A stretch of DNA of 64,000 nucleotides from positions 1,798,001 through 1,862,000 of the forward strand of contig NZ_CP041356.1 of assembly GCF_006965445.1 (NCBI RefSeq). Reading direction: 5' to 3'. Positions 19,287 to 29,915 of the stretch are shown one piece after another. The translations under genes were made by a program, and so were the position numbers. The DNA comes from Lactococcus protaetiae. Its GTDB lineage: Bacteria; Bacillota; Bacilli; Lactobacillales; Streptococcaceae. Every line of letters begins with the position of its first letter. Position 1 is the first letter of the stretch. The notes beneath the pieces are model-generated. The model saw only the letters and a list, made by a program, of their open reading frames with translations, was not told the origin of the DNA and did no database searches.

Positions 19287-20134
19287 CAGATTCACAAACA
19301 ATTGCAAAAATACTGACAGAAAGTTTAACTTATCTGCTTAAATATCGAAATCAAACAGTTGTCATCAAATATGGTGGGAATGCAATGACCAATGATAAAG
19401 TTAAAGAAAGTATTCTAAAGGATATTTTATTACTTAAAACAGTGGGAATCAAAGTAGTGCTTGTCCACGGTGGCGGTCCTGCAATTGCAGAGTTACTTGA
19501 TAAATATCAGGTGGAAAGTCAATTTATCAAAGGGTTACGCTACACCGATGAGCAAACAGCTCACCTAGCTCTGACTGCTTTAGCTGGTGCAGTTAATAAA
19601 ACACTTGTGCAAGATTTAATACAACTTGGTGGGAATGCTGTCGGAATTTCTGGCATTGATGGAAAGATGATTGAAGCTCAACAATTGTCGGATGAACTTG
19701 GCTATGTTGGTAAAATTACAAACATCAATCCAGCTTTGATTGAACAAATTGTCAGCACTGATGCCATTCCTGTCATTGCATCAGCAGGGATTGGTAGAGA
19801 TGGGCAAATCTATAACATCAACGCAGACACTGCTGCAAGTCGAATTGCTGGCAGTTTGAAAGCTGAACAATTCATTGTGCTGAGTGATGTGCGAGGACTC
19901 TACGCTGACTATCCTGATGAAGAAAGTTTTATCGAAAAGATAGCACTGACAGAACTTTCAAAACTTGTCAGTAATGGGAAAATCACTGATGGCATGATTC
20001 CTAAAATTGAAGCTATCAAATATGCGATGGAAGAAGGACTTGGTCGAGCAGTTTTGTTGGATGGTCGAGTTCCTAATGCTCTGTTATTAGAATTATTTAC
20101 TGACAAAGGGCAAGGCACACTGATAACATCCTGA
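19283..20134 (+). CDS. argB: Acetylglutamate kinase
   Basis: Phosphorylates N-acetylglutamate, the second step of arginine synthesis. The 283-residue product shows the amino-acid-kinase opening VIKYGGNAM (about residues 27-35), VLVHGGGPAI (about 57-66) and the nucleotide-binding region NINADTAASRIAG (about 180). The ATG overlaps the argD stop (ATGA), which supports coupled translation of the intact operon. Two unpaired CTGACAG half-sites lie within the gene, one at its start (ILTE) and one near the end (ALTE). Confidence 0.95.
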   Translation: MTDSQTIAKILTESLTYLLKYRNQTVVIKYGGNAMTNDKVKESILKDILLLKTVGIKVVLVHGGGPAIAELLDKYQVESQFIKGLRYTDEQTAHLALTALAGAVNKTLVQDLIQLGGNAVGISGIDGKMIEAQQLSDELGYVGKITNINPALIEQIVSTDAIPVIASAGIGRDGQIYNINADTAASRIAGSLKAEQFIVLSDVRGLYADYPDEESFIEKIALTELSKLVSNGKITDGMIPKIEAIKYAMEEGLGRAVLLDGRVPNALLLELFTDKGQGTLITS

Positions 20135-20245
20135 TACTGTTTCTCTTTCACAGCTGCCACGGGCAGTGAATAATCCGTCAGTTCATGCGTCCAAAGTAAG
20201 CAGTGAATCTGCAGATAGAGAACCTTATCAGCAAGGTTGATAAAT

Positions 20246-20263
20246 CTGTCAGTATACTGACAG
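20246..20263. repeat. CTGTCAG palindrome, N4 form
   Basis: CTGTCAG-TATA-CTGACAG in the 150-bp gap between argB and argF, just before the argF ribosome-binding site AAAAAGGAG. Confidence 0.9.
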
Positions 20264-20284
20264 AATGATAAAAAAGGAGAAAAG

Positions 20285-21286
20285 ATGTTTCAAGGAAGAA
20301 ATTTTTTAAAAGAGATTGACTACAATAAAAATGAATTACTCTATTTGATTGATTTTGCTATTCATCTTAAAAAATTGAAAAAGCAACACATTCCGCATAA
20401 GTATTTACAAGATAAAAACATTGCACTTATTTTTGAAAAAACATCAACACGAACACGTGCTGCATTTACGACTGCTGCAGTTGACCTCGGTGCACATCCA
20501 GAGTTCCTCGGACCAAACGATATTCAATTGGGAAAGAAAGAATCAATCACTGATACTGCAAAGGTGCTTGGTTCAATGTTTGATGGCATTGAATTTCGAG
20601 GTTTTAAACAGAGTGATGTAGAAACGCTTGCAAAAGCATCTGGCGTTCCAGTTTGGAATGGTCTGACTGATGAATGGCATCCCACGCAAATGCTTGCTGA
20701 TTTTATGACAATTAAAGAACATTTTGGAACACTAGATAAGCTCACTCTAGCTTATGTTGGTGATGGACGAAATAATGTCGCTAATTCGTTGCTTATGACA
20801 GCCGCGATATTGGGAGTAGATGTTACTATTGTTGCGCCAGAATCTTTGCAACCAACTCACGCGATTCAGCAACTTGCTCGTAAATATGCGATGAAGACCC
20901 AAAGTAAAATAACGATTCGTTCAGACATCAATGGAGTGGAAAATGCTGATATTATCTACACTGATGTCTGGGTCAGCATGGGTGAAGAAGCACAAACAGA
21001 AAATAGAATAAAATTATTGCGTCCGTATCAAATTAACAAAACACTTACAGATAAGATTCTTAACAAAAACTTTATCTTTATGCACTGTCTTCCAAGTTTT
21101 CATGACTTGAATACAGAGATAATGAAAGAAATAAAGTGGAAATATAACATTGATGAATTGGAAGTGACCGACGAAGTTTTTCAATCAAAAAATGCTGTAG
21201 TTTTTGAACAAGCCGAAAACCGTATGCATACTATTAAAGCCGTTATGGCGGCAACCCTTGGGAATTTATTTGTTCCTAAAATTTGA
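20285..21286 (+). CDS. argF: Ornithine carbamoyltransferase
   Basis: Makes citrulline from ornithine and carbamoyl phosphate. The 333-residue product has the carbamoyl-phosphate loop FEKTSTRTR (about residues 50-58), HPTQML (about 135), DVWVSMGEE (about 230) and the ornithine-binding HCLPSFHD (about 270). Its place at the end of argCJDB argues for the biosynthetic role rather than the arginine-deiminase pathway. Preceded by AAAAAGGAG. A terminator follows at 21347-21373. Confidence 0.95.
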   Translation: MFQGRNFLKEIDYNKNELLYLIDFAIHLKKLKKQHIPHKYLQDKNIALIFEKTSTRTRAAFTTAAVDLGAHPEFLGPNDIQLGKKESITDTAKVLGSMFDGIEFRGFKQSDVETLAKASGVPVWNGLTDEWHPTQMLADFMTIKEHFGTLDKLTLAYVGDGRNNVANSLLMTAAILGVDVTIVAPESLQPTHAIQQLARKYAMKTQSKITIRSDINGVENADIIYTDVWVSMGEEAQTENRIKLLRPYQINKTLTDKILNKNFIFMHCLPSFHDLNTEIMKEIKWKYNIDELEVTDEVFQSKNAVVFEQAENRMHTIKAVMAATLGNLFVPKI

Positions 21287-21346
21287 ATTTTTTGCTTATA
21301 TCTACCAACATGATTTCAGCTTTGAACTTCCTTGAGTAATATCGTT

Positions 21347-21373
21347 AAAAGTCAGCAAAATATTGGCTTTTTT
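21347..21373 (+). terminator. Terminator of the arg operon
   Basis: AAAGTCA pairs with TGGCTTT (one G-T pair) followed by a T-run. Confidence 0.7.
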
Positions 21374-21381
21374 GGTATAAT
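21373..21381 (+). promoter_or_regulatory. gyrA promoter, extended -10
   Basis: TGG then TATAAT, overlapping the T-run of the arg terminator. The 70-nt leader holds a small hairpin TGAAC-GAAA-GTTCA. Confidence 0.65.
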
Positions 21382-21451
21382 TAAAACAAGTATGTTTACT
21401 AATGAACGAAAGTTCATGTTCGTGAATTTTAACTTGTGAAAGTGAGAATCA

Positions 21452-23980
21452 ATGCAAGATAAAAATGTTGTAAATGTTAATCTAGCTGAGGAAATGAAGA
21501 CCTCTTTTCGTGACTATGCCATGTCGGTTATTGTTGCGCGTGCGCTTCCAGATGTGCGTGATGGATTGAAACCAGTCCATCGTCGGATTTTGTACGGTAT
21601 GAACGAGCTAGGTAACACACCAGATAAACCGCACAAAAAATCCGCACGTATCACAGGGGATGTTATGGGTAAATATCACCCACATGGTGATAGCTCAATT
21701 TATGAAGCGATGGTGCGCATGGCGCAATGGTGGTCTTATCGTCACATGCTGGTCGATGGGCATGGAAACTTTGGCTCAATGGACGGTGACGGTGCGGCGG
21801 CGCAACGTTATACAGAAGCACGGATGAGCAAAATTGCGCTTGAAATGCTTCGTGATATCAATAAAAATACAGTTGATTTCGTAGATAACTACGATGGTAC
21901 AGAGCGTGAGCCAGAAGTTCTTCCCGCGCGTTTCCCCAATTTACTCGTAAACGGAACAACTGGGATTGCAGTTGGGATGGCGACTAATATTCCACCACAC
22001 AACTTGGGTGAGACGATTGCCGCAGTTGACATGATTATGGAAAACCCTGATGCAACAACGGCAGATTTGATGCGTGTTATGCCTGGGCCAGACTTTCCTA
22101 CCGGTGCTTTGGTTATGGGAAAAGCGGGAATTCGCAGAGCCTATGAAACTGGAAAAGGATCAATCACGCTACGTGCCAAAACACACATTGAAGAAATGCC
22201 GGGAGGGAAAGAACGTATCGTTGTTACTGAACTTCCTTACATGGTTAATAAAGCAAAATTGGTTGAACATATTGTTCGTTTAAACCATGAAAAACGGATT
22301 GAAGGTTTAACAGCTGTTCGAGATGAATCTAACCGCGAAGGAATTCGTGTCGTTATTGAGGTACGCCGAGATTTATCTGCTCATGTTATTTTAAATAATT
22401 TGTTTAAACTGACTTCACTACAGACATCATTTGGTTTCAATATGTTGGCAATTGAGAAAGGAATTCCAAAGATTCTTTCGCTCAAACAAATTTTGGTAGA
22501 CTATATTGAACACCAGATTGAAGTAGTTGAACGTCGTACCGCCTTTGATAAGGCTCGTGCGGAAGCTCGCGCCCACATTTTGGAAGGTTTGCGAATTGCT
22601 TTAGACAATATTGACCGCATTATTTCGATCATCCGTGAATCACAGACAGATAGCATTGCTCAAAAAACAATGATGGATGAGTTCGCGCTTTCCGAAAAAC
22701 AATCGCAAGCCATTCTTGATATGCGCCTGCGTCGTTTGACTGGTTTGGAACGTGATAAGATTGAGGCAGAATATCAAGATTTGGTTAGCTTGATTGCTGA
22801 TTTAACAGATATTTTGGCAAAACCTGAGCGTGTTAAAAAAATTATTCGTGAAGAACTTGAAGAAGTTAAACGGAAATTTGCTGATACCAAAGAAGGCGCA
22901 CGTCGTACAGAGCTTCTTGTTGGTGAAGTGTTGAATCTTGAAGATGAAGACTTAATTGAAGAAGAAGATGTTTTAATTACATTGTCCAATAAAGGATATA
23001 TCAAACGTCTTGCAAGTGATGAATTCCGAGCGCAAAATCGTGGCGGCCGTGGTGTGCAAGGTATGGGAATGTCAGATGATGATTTTGTCCAACATTTAGT
23101 GTCAACTTCTACACATGACCACTTACTTTTCTTTACTAACCGTGGCCGTGTCTATCGGATGAAAGGTTATGAAATTCCAGAGTACGGACGTACTGCCAAA
23201 GGATTGCCGATTGTTAATCTATTGAAGTTAGATGATGGTGAACGTATTGCGACAGTGATTAATGTAGATAGAGAGCAAGCTGCAAAATATCTCTTCTTTA
23301 CGACACGTAATGGTTTAGTCAAACGTACTTCAACAGAACAATTTGCCAATATTCGTACAAATGGTCTGAAAGCTTTGAATTTACGTGACGGCGATGAGCT
23401 GATTAATGTTTTGCGTACTTCAGGTGAAGACGAGGTGATTATTGGGACTCACAATGGTTATTCTGTTCGTTTTAAAGGAGCAGTTGTTCGTGACATGGGA
23501 CGTAGTGCCACTGGTGTAAAAGGGGTTAATTTGCGCGATGGTGACTTCGTTGTAGGAACTTCAGTCATCAATAATGATGAAGAAGTGCTAGTTATCTCAG
23601 AAAATGGTCTCGGAAAACGTACCCGTGCTTCCGAATATCCAACAAAAGGTCGTGGCGGTAAAGGGATTAAGGTCATGAATGTGACAGAACGTACTGGTAA
23701 ATTAGCAGGGCTTGCGGCGGTAAATGGTGATGAGGATATCATGGTCATTACTGATACTGGCGTTATCATTCGTACAAATGTTCAAAATATTTCTCAAACA
23801 GGTCGTAGCGCTCAAGGTGTGAAAGTGATGAGATTGGACGATGCGGCACATATTGTAACCTTTGCACTCGTAGAAGCTGAAAGTGAGGAAGAAGTCATTG
23901 ACGAAACTTCTGTCAGTACGGATATAACTGTACCAGATCGTTCTGACAGTGTTGAAAATTCTGAACAACTTGAAGAATAA
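21452..23980 (+). CDS. gyrA: DNA gyrase subunit A
   Basis: Breaks and rejoins DNA during negative supercoiling with GyrB. The 842-residue product has the catalytic tyrosine in [11 protein letters not shown] (about residue 122), the quinolone-resistance region [15 protein letters not shown] with the drug-sensitive serine and glutamate, the coiled-coil hinge [15 protein letters not shown], and six C-terminal beta-pinwheel blades. The GyrA box is seen as QNRGGRG (about residue 529), which distinguishes it from ParC. Start follows AAGTGAG. The C-terminal tail is acidic and Ser/Glu rich. Confidence 0.95.
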   Translation: MQDKNVVNVNLAEEMKTSFRDYAMSVIVARALPDVRDGLKPVHRRILYGMNELGNTPDKPHKKSARITGDVMGKYHPHGDSSIYEAMVRMAQWWSYRHMLVDGHGNFGSMDGDGAAAQRYTEARMSKIALEMLRDINKNTVDFVDNYDGTEREPEVLPARFPNLLVNGTTGIAVGMATNIPPHNLGETIAAVDMIMENPDATTADLMRVMPGPDFPTGALVMGKAGIRRAYETGKGSITLRAKTHIEEMPGGKERIVVTELPYMVNKAKLVEHIVRLNHEKRIEGLTAVRDESNREGIRVVIEVRRDLSAHVILNNLFKLTSLQTSFGFNMLAIEKGIPKILSLKQILVDYIEHQIEVVERRTAFDKARAEARAHILEGLRIALDNIDRIISIIRESQTDSIAQKTMMDEFALSEKQSQAILDMRLRRLTGLERDKIEAEYQDLVSLIADLTDILAKPERVKKIIREELEEVKRKFADTKEGARRTELLVGEVLNLEDEDLIEEEDVLITLSNKGYIKRLASDEFRAQNRGGRGVQGMGMSDDDFVQHLVSTSTHDHLLFFTNRGRVYRMKGYEIPEYGRTAKGLPIVNLLKLDDGERIATVINVDREQAAKYLFFTTRNGLVKRTSTEQFANIRTNGLKALNLRDGDELINVLRTSGEDEVIIGTHNGYSVRFKGAVVRDMGRSATGVKGVNLRDGDFVVGTSVINNDEEVLVISENGLGKRTRASEYPTKGRGGKGIKVMNVTERTGKLAGLAAVNGDEDIMVITDTGVIIRTNVQNISQTGRSAQGVKVMRLDDAAHIVTFALVEAESEEEVIDETSVSTDITVPDRSDSVENSEQLEE

Positions 23981-24032
23981 ATTTATAAGACAAATTAGTA
24001 TCTATCAGTAAGTGACTAAGCATAAAAGGGGT

Positions 24033-24047
24033 CTTGTCAGTACACTG
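24033..24047. repeat. CTGTCAG-family palindrome, N4 form
   Basis: TGTCAG-TACA-CTGACA downstream of gyrA, with TTTCC after it. Confidence 0.75.
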
Positions 24048-24093
24048 ACAGACTTTCCTACTGATAAAATGGTGCTGACAGCTTTTCTGTAAG

Positions 24094-24699
24094 TTTATCA
24101 AAACAAGTGCTGCTAATACTCCGACCTTTTAGGTCGGAGTATTAGCAGCACTAAGCTTTAAATTTCGTCCGACTGCCCTAGGGCGTTAGTGCTTTGCAAC
24201 TCGACTTGGTGCTTCAGCACCGTAGCGAGCATGGATATCCGTGGTGTGGACAGCGCAGCGAAGCGGAGATAGCACTTAGGCTTCTGGGACAAGACCACTT
24301 CGCCTTGCGACTTTAGTTGATTGCGATTTGAACTTGCCACTTTATAGGATAGCCGTTTGCGCTTTAGCGCTTACGGATATGCTAGTTGTTACACCTAGTG
24401 GCTTAGTGAAATCGACAGCGGAGCAAAGCGGGAGATAGAGCGAATGGATAACGAAGCTTTGCTACGGTGTGACCTCATATCAAAGATGTTAAGCAGACTG
24501 TTGCAGCTTTAGCTGCGTACAGGTCGCTTAGTTGTTACAACCTAGAGGTTGTACCCTAAATTCAGTGATGAGTGAGTTGCCCTTTTATCAGTCGCATTGT
24601 TTAGCAGCTAAGCAAACGGACAGCGTAGCGAAGATAGCGGCCAGATAAAATGGACAAATGTTTTATGACACTCTCACTGAATAAGTCTTGACTTCATTT
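24094..24699. repeat. Large mosaic intergenic repeat element, inverted orientation
   Basis: About 600 bp between gyrA and apbE with no convincing ORF. It starts TTTATCAAAACAAGTGCTGC and ends AATAAGTCTTGACTTCATT, the reverse complement of the common ends. Internal modules seen elsewhere include the CTCATATCAAAGATG block, a TAGTTGTTACACCTAG block, a GCTTTAGCGCTTACGGAT block also at 44.9 kb, and AATCGACAGCGGAGC. Near its left end a perfect hairpin reads ATACTCCGACCT / AGGTCGGAGTAT around TTT. It looks like several shorter units nested in one another. Confidence 0.8.
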
Positions 24700-24741
24700 G
24701 CTGAGTTAAAAATTTCCGAAAGAAATGAAATATAGAGAAAC

Positions 24742-25824
24742 ATGAAAAAAATAACATTACTTTTTGTGGCTGGTTTGAGTCTGTTTGCTTTAGCTGCATG
24801 CTCTAGCAAAGATGCGACAAAAGATACACGTCACTTGTTGAAAACACCAATAAATAAAGACGTTACAACGATGGGTACTTTTGTTCAAGTGACTGTTTAT
24901 GACAAAGGAAAAGAGCAGGCAGTCGCGAATGCACTCAAGATTCCTGTTGAATACAATAAGCTAACAACAGTAAATCAAGCAGGTTCTTTAGTTGATACGA
25001 TTAATCAAAATGCAGGGATTAAACCAATCAAGGTTGATGCAGGCGTTTATAATTTGATTAAAGCGGGCTATAACTATTCTGCTAAAAATCTGGGTTACGA
25101 TATTACCATTGGTCCACTGACTAGTCTTTGGAATATTGGAATGCCAAATGCGAGAAAGCCTTCCCAGTCTGAAATCGACCACGTTTTACCATTGATTAAT
25201 TATAAATACATTGAGTTTGACAATAAAGCGCAAACGATTTACTTGACACAAAAAGGGGCAAAATTGGACTTGGGTTCGATTGTTAAAGGTTTTGTGGCGA
25301 TGAAAATGGTAGATTTGCTCAAAAAAGAAGGAGTTACAACTGGGATTGTGAACCTCGGTTCAAGCTCGATTTATGTGATGGGACATTCACCAAGAGGAGT
25401 TGAAAGTCCCTGGAGCATTGGCATCAAAGACCCTAACGACCCTACGGCAAAACAAATGGGTATACTCTATGCCGCAAACCAGCACGTCAATACATCTGGG
25501 ATTTATGAACGTTATCTGGAAGTAGATGGTCACAAATATAGTCATATTTTAAACCCTAAAACAGGCTATCCATTTGACAATGATATTGCAAGTATTACGC
25601 TTTTGATTTCAGGAAAAGATGAAACAAATGGCGATGGGCTTTCAACTTTGATTTATGCAATGGGAACCAAAAAAGGCTATGAATATATTGAAAAGCTAAA
25701 AAATGTGCAGGCGGTCTTTGTTGATAAAGACAACAAAGTTTACATTACACCAGGCTTAAAAGATAAATTCAAATTGACTGAAACAAAAACTTTTAAACTA
25801 GGAAATATCAATGATTTGAAGTAA
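24742..25824 (+). CDS. apbE: FAD:protein FMN transferase, lipoprotein
   Basis: ApbE proteins attach FMN covalently to a Thr/Ser of target proteins outside the membrane, for example flavoproteins of extracellular electron transfer. The 360-residue product starts with a lipoprotein signal peptide (hydrophobic stretch then lipobox LAAC, cysteine about residue 20). The Mg/FAD-binding segment KLDLGSIVKGFVAMKMV is near residues 173-189, with NLGSSSIYVMG near 205 and HILNPKTGYPFDN near 270. It is transcribed alone behind the long mosaic repeat; a terminator follows. srtA lies immediately downstream. Confidence 0.92.
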   Translation: MKKITLLFVAGLSLFALAACSSKDATKDTRHLLKTPINKDVTTMGTFVQVTVYDKGKEQAVANALKIPVEYNKLTTVNQAGSLVDTINQNAGIKPIKVDAGVYNLIKAGYNYSAKNLGYDITIGPLTSLWNIGMPNARKPSQSEIDHVLPLINYKYIEFDNKAQTIYLTQKGAKLDLGSIVKGFVAMKMVDLLKKEGVTTGIVNLGSSSIYVMGHSPRGVESPWSIGIKDPNDPTAKQMGILYAANQHVNTSGIYERYLEVDGHKYSHILNPKTGYPFDNDIASITLLISGKDETNGDGLSTLIYAMGTKKGYEYIEKLKNVQAVFVDKDNKVYITPGLKDKFKLTETKTFKLGNINDLK

Positions 25825-25850
25825 AATCTTGCTTTATCAGCAAGATTTTT
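25823..25850 (+). terminator. Terminator of apbE
   Basis: AAAATCTTGCT pairs with AGCAAGATTTT around TTATC; overlaps the stop codon. Confidence 0.85.
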
Positions 25851-25966
25851 CTGCTAATTCTAATATGATGTGGTACGGTTTTTGACTTAAAGTTGAAAGC
25901 ATGGTAAAATTAAAGTAAGATAAGAGTTAAATAAAATACATATTACTCATAGACAAAGGAGAAAAA

Positions 25967-26713
25967 ATGAAACGACAAGAAAAGGGAAAAAAGAAAAAAC
26001 GTCGTTGGATTGTTAATACCCTTATCGTTCTGCTCTTTTTAGTCGGCCTAGCATTAGTTTTTAATAAGCCTATTCGAAATATGCTGATTGCTATGAATAG
26101 CAATCGTTACCAACTTAATAATATTTCACGTGAAAAGATTAAGAAAAACCAAAAAGCAGATGTTAGCTTTGACTTTGATGCCGTTCGTTCAGTAGATTTT
26201 CAAGCCGTATTAGCGAATCAGTTTAATCGTCAACCTTTACCAGTTATTGGTGGGATTGCCATTCCAGATTTGGGAATTAATTTGCCTATTTTCCGCGGTG
26301 TCGGAAATACCTCTCTTCTATACGGCGCAGGGACAATGAAACCTGAACAAGTCATGGGACAAGGGAATTACACATTAGCAGGTCATAACATGACAGGATT
26401 TAGCTCAGATTTGTCAATTTTATTCACACCATTGACACATGCTAAGGACGGGATGACAATTTATATTACAGATAAGAATAATATTTATCAGTATAAAATT
26501 ACTAAAATTAATGTCGTAACACCAGATCATGTCGAAGTGTTAAACGATACGCCTGGTAAAACAGAAATTACATTAGTCACTTGTGCGGATGTTGAAGCTA
26601 CTCATCGTATCATTGTTCATGGTATATTTGAAAATAAAACACCATTCACAAAAGCTACAGATTCAATGGTTAGTGCTTTTTCAAAACGATACAATCAAAT
26701 CCGAAACTTTTAA
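25967..26713 (+). CDS. srtA: Class A sortase
   Basis: Membrane transpeptidase that anchors LPxTG proteins to the cell wall. The 248-residue product has a basic N-terminus, one membrane helix (about residues 16-36), the catalytic histidine in TLAGHNM (about residue 141), the catalytic cysteine in LVTCADVEATHR (about residue 206) and the conserved arginine 6-7 residues later. A ribosome-binding site AAAGGAG precedes the ATG. gyrA/srtA neighbourhood is common in streptococci and lactococci. Confidence 0.95.
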   Translation: MKRQEKGKKKKRRWIVNTLIVLLFLVGLALVFNKPIRNMLIAMNSNRYQLNNISREKIKKNQKADVSFDFDAVRSVDFQAVLANQFNRQPLPVIGGIAIPDLGINLPIFRGVGNTSLLYGAGTMKPEQVMGQGNYTLAGHNMTGFSSDLSILFTPLTHAKDGMTIYITDKNNIYQYKITKINVVTPDHVEVLNDTPGKTEITLVTCADVEATHRIIVHGIFENKTPFTKATDSMVSAFSKRYNQIRNF

Positions 26714-26727
26714 GTCTTCAAGTCATC

Positions 26728-26758
26728 AAAAAAACTCACTGAATTCAGTGAGTTTTTT
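26728..26758. terminator. Terminator of srtA
   Basis: AAAAAACTCACTGAAT / ATTCAGTGAGTTTTTT, a perfect hairpin with T-run. Confidence 0.9.
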
Positions 26759-26775
26759 AGCAACGGAAAATCTAT

Positions 26776-26934
26776 AAGCGATTAATTGCGGAGTAGAACG
26801 TTCGTAGAACGGCGTGCGAAGCACGTAGCGAGTTGCGACTTCGACTAGGCACGTTCTGCCGTAGCGAAGCGGAGATAGTGCTGCTTATCCGCCGGTGGAG
26901 AATTGGCACACACTTGCTAAGTTAAACTCAATCC
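26776..26934. repeat. Mosaic intergenic repeat element (partial)
   Basis: Contains the CGTAGAACGGCGTGCGAAGC module, GAGTTGCGACTTCGACTAGG and the GCGAAGCGGAGATAGTGC module, ending in ACACACTTGCTAAGTTAAAC, a variant of the common end also seen near 62.6 kb. Confidence 0.7.
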
Positions 26935-26952
26935 ATTTGCTTTCCAAAAATA

Positions 26953-26961
26953 TGCTATAAT
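26953..26961 (+). promoter_or_regulatory. pcrA promoter, extended -10
   Basis: TGC then TATAAT; gives an A/T-rich leader of about 135 nt before the pcrA ATG at 27105. Confidence 0.6.
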
Positions 26962-27104
26962 AGTAAGTGATTTTTACAAAGATGAATGAAAATAATCAAC
27001 TTTATACTTATTGTCTTTTAAAGCATTATAATGTTAGTGTTTTAGGATAGTTAAATGTTTTAATATTGAACAGTTATTTTTATATTTTAAGGAAACGAGA
27101 AAAA

Positions 27105-29390
27105 ATGAACCCATTACTTCAAGGAATGAATGATAAGCAGGCAGAAGCTGTGCAAACAACAGAAGGTCCTCTCTTAATTATGGCGGGTGCTGGTTCGGGT
27201 AAGACACGTGTTTTGACTCACCGCATTGCTTATTTAATTGATGAAAAAATGATTAATCCATGGAATATTCTCGCGATTACCTTTACCAATAAAGCAGCAA
27301 AGGAAATGCGTGAACGTGCACTTTCTTTGACACCTATGGCACAAGACACGTTGATTGCAACTTTTCACTCGATGTGTGTGCGTATTTTGAGACGTGACGC
27401 GGATCATATTGGTTACAATCGGAATTTCACCATTATAGATCCAGGTGAGCAAAAATCGTTGATGAAACGTATTTTGAAAGAAGCAAATTTAGATTCTAAA
27501 AAATGGGAACCTAAAGCACTTTTGGGTACAATTTCAAGTGCCAAGAATGATTTGCTTGATGCAGATGCCTATGAGGCGCAAGCTACTTCTCGCAATCCTT
27601 ATGAAATGGTTGTTGCACGTGTTTATAAAATTTATCAAAATGAATTACGCAAAGCAGAGTCAATGGATTTTGATGATTTAATCATGCAAACTTTGCGATT
27701 GTTTGATCAAAATCCTGATGTTTTGGCTTATTATCAAGGAAAATTTCAATATATTCACGTGGATGAATATCAGGATACTAACCACGCACAGTATCAACTT
27801 GTAAAGCTTCTTGCCAGTCGTTTTAAGAACATTTGCGTGGTTGGAGACGCTGACCAATCCATCTATGGTTGGCGTGGTGCAGATATGCAAAATATTCTTG
27901 ACTTTGAAAAAGATTATCCCAATGCGAAAGTAGTGCTGCTTGAAGAAAACTATCGTTCTACCAAGACGATTTTGCAGGCGGCGAACAATGTCATTAAAAA
28001 TAATGTTAAGCGTCGTCCTAAAAAACTCTGGACTCAAAATGATGATGGTGAAAATATCATTTATTTCCGTGCAGGTAACGAACAAGAAGAAGCGAATAAG
28101 GTTTCAGAAGTTATCTCAGAAGGATTACGCTCAGGACGTAAGTATGCTGATTATGCAGTACTGTATCGAACGAACGCCCAGTCACGCACGATTGAAGATT
28201 CTTTTGTGAAATCAAATATCCCTTATACGATGGTCGCAGGAACAAAATTTTACTCACGTAAAGAAATTCGTGATGTCATTGCTTATCTAAATGTTGTTGC
28301 AAATCCTGCGGATAATATGAGTTTTGAGCGAATTATTAATGAACCTAAACGCGGGGTTGGACCAGGGACTTTGGACAAACTGCGTCATTTTGCTGACAGC
28401 CGTGGTGTGTCATTAGCCAATAGTTTACTTGATATTACGATTTCAGATATCAGAGGAAAAGCTGCTGGTGAAATTTACGACCTTGGTCTTGTATTTGATT
28501 TCTTACGAGCGCGTACAGAAAACTCAACAATTACAGAGTTGGTCGAAGAGATGTTAGAACGCACAGGCTATCTGAAAGCTTTGCAAATGATACCGAGCAT
28601 TGAGAATCAGGCTCGTATTGAAAACATTGAAGAATTTCTTTCTGTGACTAAAGGATTTGATGAAAAATCAGAAGTTCCTTTGGATGAAGAAACGGGCGAA
28701 CCTTTGATTGAAACAGGTTTGGATAAATTAAGTCGTTTTCTTAATGAAGTAAGTCTGCTATCTGAAACGGATGCCTATGAAGAAGATTCTGACCAAGTTA
28801 CGATGATGACGTTGCACGCTGCAAAGGGACTTGAATTTCCTGTTGTCTTTCTGATTGGAATGGAAGAAAATATTTTTCCTCTTTCGCGTGCAAATGAAGA
28901 TATGGATGAGCTTGAGGAAGAACGTCGTTTGGCTTATGTTGGGATTACCCGTGCAGAACAAACACTTTACTTAATGAATGCCAATCAGCGTGTGCTTTAT
29001 GGTAAAACAAACTATAATCGTCCAAGTCGATTTATTTCAGAAATTGATGCAGAATTATTAGATTATACGGGGATTGCTCGCAAGGCAAATACCAGTTTTA
29101 ATGCAAGTTATAAATCTGGTGGTTTCAGCTCAGGAACATCAATGTCAGACGCTTTGCATCAACGTAAAGCAATCATTAATCCTGCGGTAACTCATAATAC
29201 AACGACTACCGCTCAGACAGCAACAGCAGATTGGAAAATTGGCGACACTGCAATCCACCGTAAGTGGGGTGAAGGTATGGTGCTAGGTGTAAGTGGTACA
29301 GGCAAAAATATGGAACTGAAAATCAATTTTCCAGAAGTTGGGATGAAACGTCTCCTTGCTGCGATGGCACCGATTGAGAAGAAAGCATAA
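27105..29390 (+). CDS. pcrA: ATP-dependent 3'-5' DNA helicase PcrA/UvrD
   Basis: Superfamily 1A helicase for repair, rolling-circle replication and removal of recombination proteins. The 761-residue product shows Walker A MAGAGSGKTRVL (about residues 27-38), Ia TFTNKAAKEM, motif II DEYQDTN (about 225), motif III GDADQSIYGWRGAD, IV/V including ATMMTLHAAKGLEFP, and motif VI EERRLAYVGITRA. A C-terminal Tudor-like segment (IGDTAIHRKWGEGMVLGV) follows. Start at 27105 follows AAGGAAAC and gives the normal N-terminus MNPLLQGMNDKQ. Confidence 0.96.
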   Translation: MNPLLQGMNDKQAEAVQTTEGPLLIMAGAGSGKTRVLTHRIAYLIDEKMINPWNILAITFTNKAAKEMRERALSLTPMAQDTLIATFHSMCVRILRRDADHIGYNRNFTIIDPGEQKSLMKRILKEANLDSKKWEPKALLGTISSAKNDLLDADAYEAQATSRNPYEMVVARVYKIYQNELRKAESMDFDDLIMQTLRLFDQNPDVLAYYQGKFQYIHVDEYQDTNHAQYQLVKLLASRFKNICVVGDADQSIYGWRGADMQNILDFEKDYPNAKVVLLEENYRSTKTILQAANNVIKNNVKRRPKKLWTQNDDGENIIYFRAGNEQEEANKVSEVISEGLRSGRKYADYAVLYRTNAQSRTIEDSFVKSNIPYTMVAGTKFYSRKEIRDVIAYLNVVANPADNMSFERIINEPKRGVGPGTLDKLRHFADSRGVSLANSLLDITISDIRGKAAGEIYDLGLVFDFLRARTENSTITELVEEMLERTGYLKALQMIPSIENQARIENIEEFLSVTKGFDEKSEVPLDEETGEPLIETGLDKLSRFLNEVSLLSETDAYEEDSDQVTMMTLHAAKGLEFPVVFLIGMEENIFPLSRANEDMDELEEERRLAYVGITRAEQTLYLMNANQRVLYGKTNYNRPSRFISEIDAELLDYTGIARKANTSFNASYKSGGFSSGTSMSDALHQRKAIINPAVTHNTTTTAQTATADWKIGDTAIHRKWGEGMVLGVSGTGKNMELKINFPEVGMKRLLAAMAPIEKKA

Positions 29391-29395
29391 ATGTG

Positions 29396-29863
29396 ATGGG
29401 TAAGCACGAGCTTGAACAGGTTGAATTGACTAATATGTGTGCCATTATTGATGAAAAAAATCAGAAAGTTGTGGTGCAAAAACGGATAAAATCTTGGAAA
29501 GGCATTTCTTTTCCAGGGGGACACGTTGAAAAAGGAGAGGCACTCGTTCCTTCAACGATACGAGAGATTAAAGAAGAAACCGGTCTTGATATTTGTCATT
29601 TGAAGTTTTGTGGTGTGAAAGATTGGTTTGAAGTTGAGAAAAATAAGCGCTATATGGTTTTTCTTTTTGCGACAACTGAATTTTCCGGTGAACTTATCGG
29701 AAAAACAGACGAGGGAGCGGTTTATTGGGAAACGATTCAGCGCTTGCCTGAGTTGGATTTATCCTCTGGTTTTATTGAAATGGCAGAGATGATGTTGAAA
29801 CAATCTTTTGCTGAATTTTGGTATGAAATCAATGATGACGATTGGATAAAGAAATTTTATTGA
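29396..29863 (+). CDS. NUDIX hydrolase
   Basis: A 155-residue NUDIX pyrophosphohydrolase. The full NUDIX box reads G-HVEKG-E-ALVPSTI-RE-I-KEE-T-G-L (about residues 42-64). The general layout resembles 8-oxo-dGTP diphosphatases of the MutT/YtkD type, but the substrate is not certain. Start could be ATG 29396 or GTG 29393; it lies 5 bp after the pcrA stop, so it is probably co-transcribed with this repair helicase and with tag downstream. Confidence 0.85.
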   Translation: MGKHELEQVELTNMCAIIDEKNQKVVVQKRIKSWKGISFPGGHVEKGEALVPSTIREIKEETGLDICHLKFCGVKDWFEVEKNKRYMVFLFATTEFSGELIGKTDEGAVYWETIQRLPELDLSSGFIEMAEMMLKQSFAEFWYEINDDDWIKKFY

Positions 29864-29915
29864 TTTTACAGGAAAAATCAAATTACATAATAAAAATGAT
29901 GTAAAGAGGTAGAGA

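Noticed and set aside
26776-26934. tRNA-like fragment near the pcrA promoter
   Set aside because: Short GC-rich hairpins come from the shared mosaic module; no cloverleaf or T-loop GTTCRANNC could be placed.
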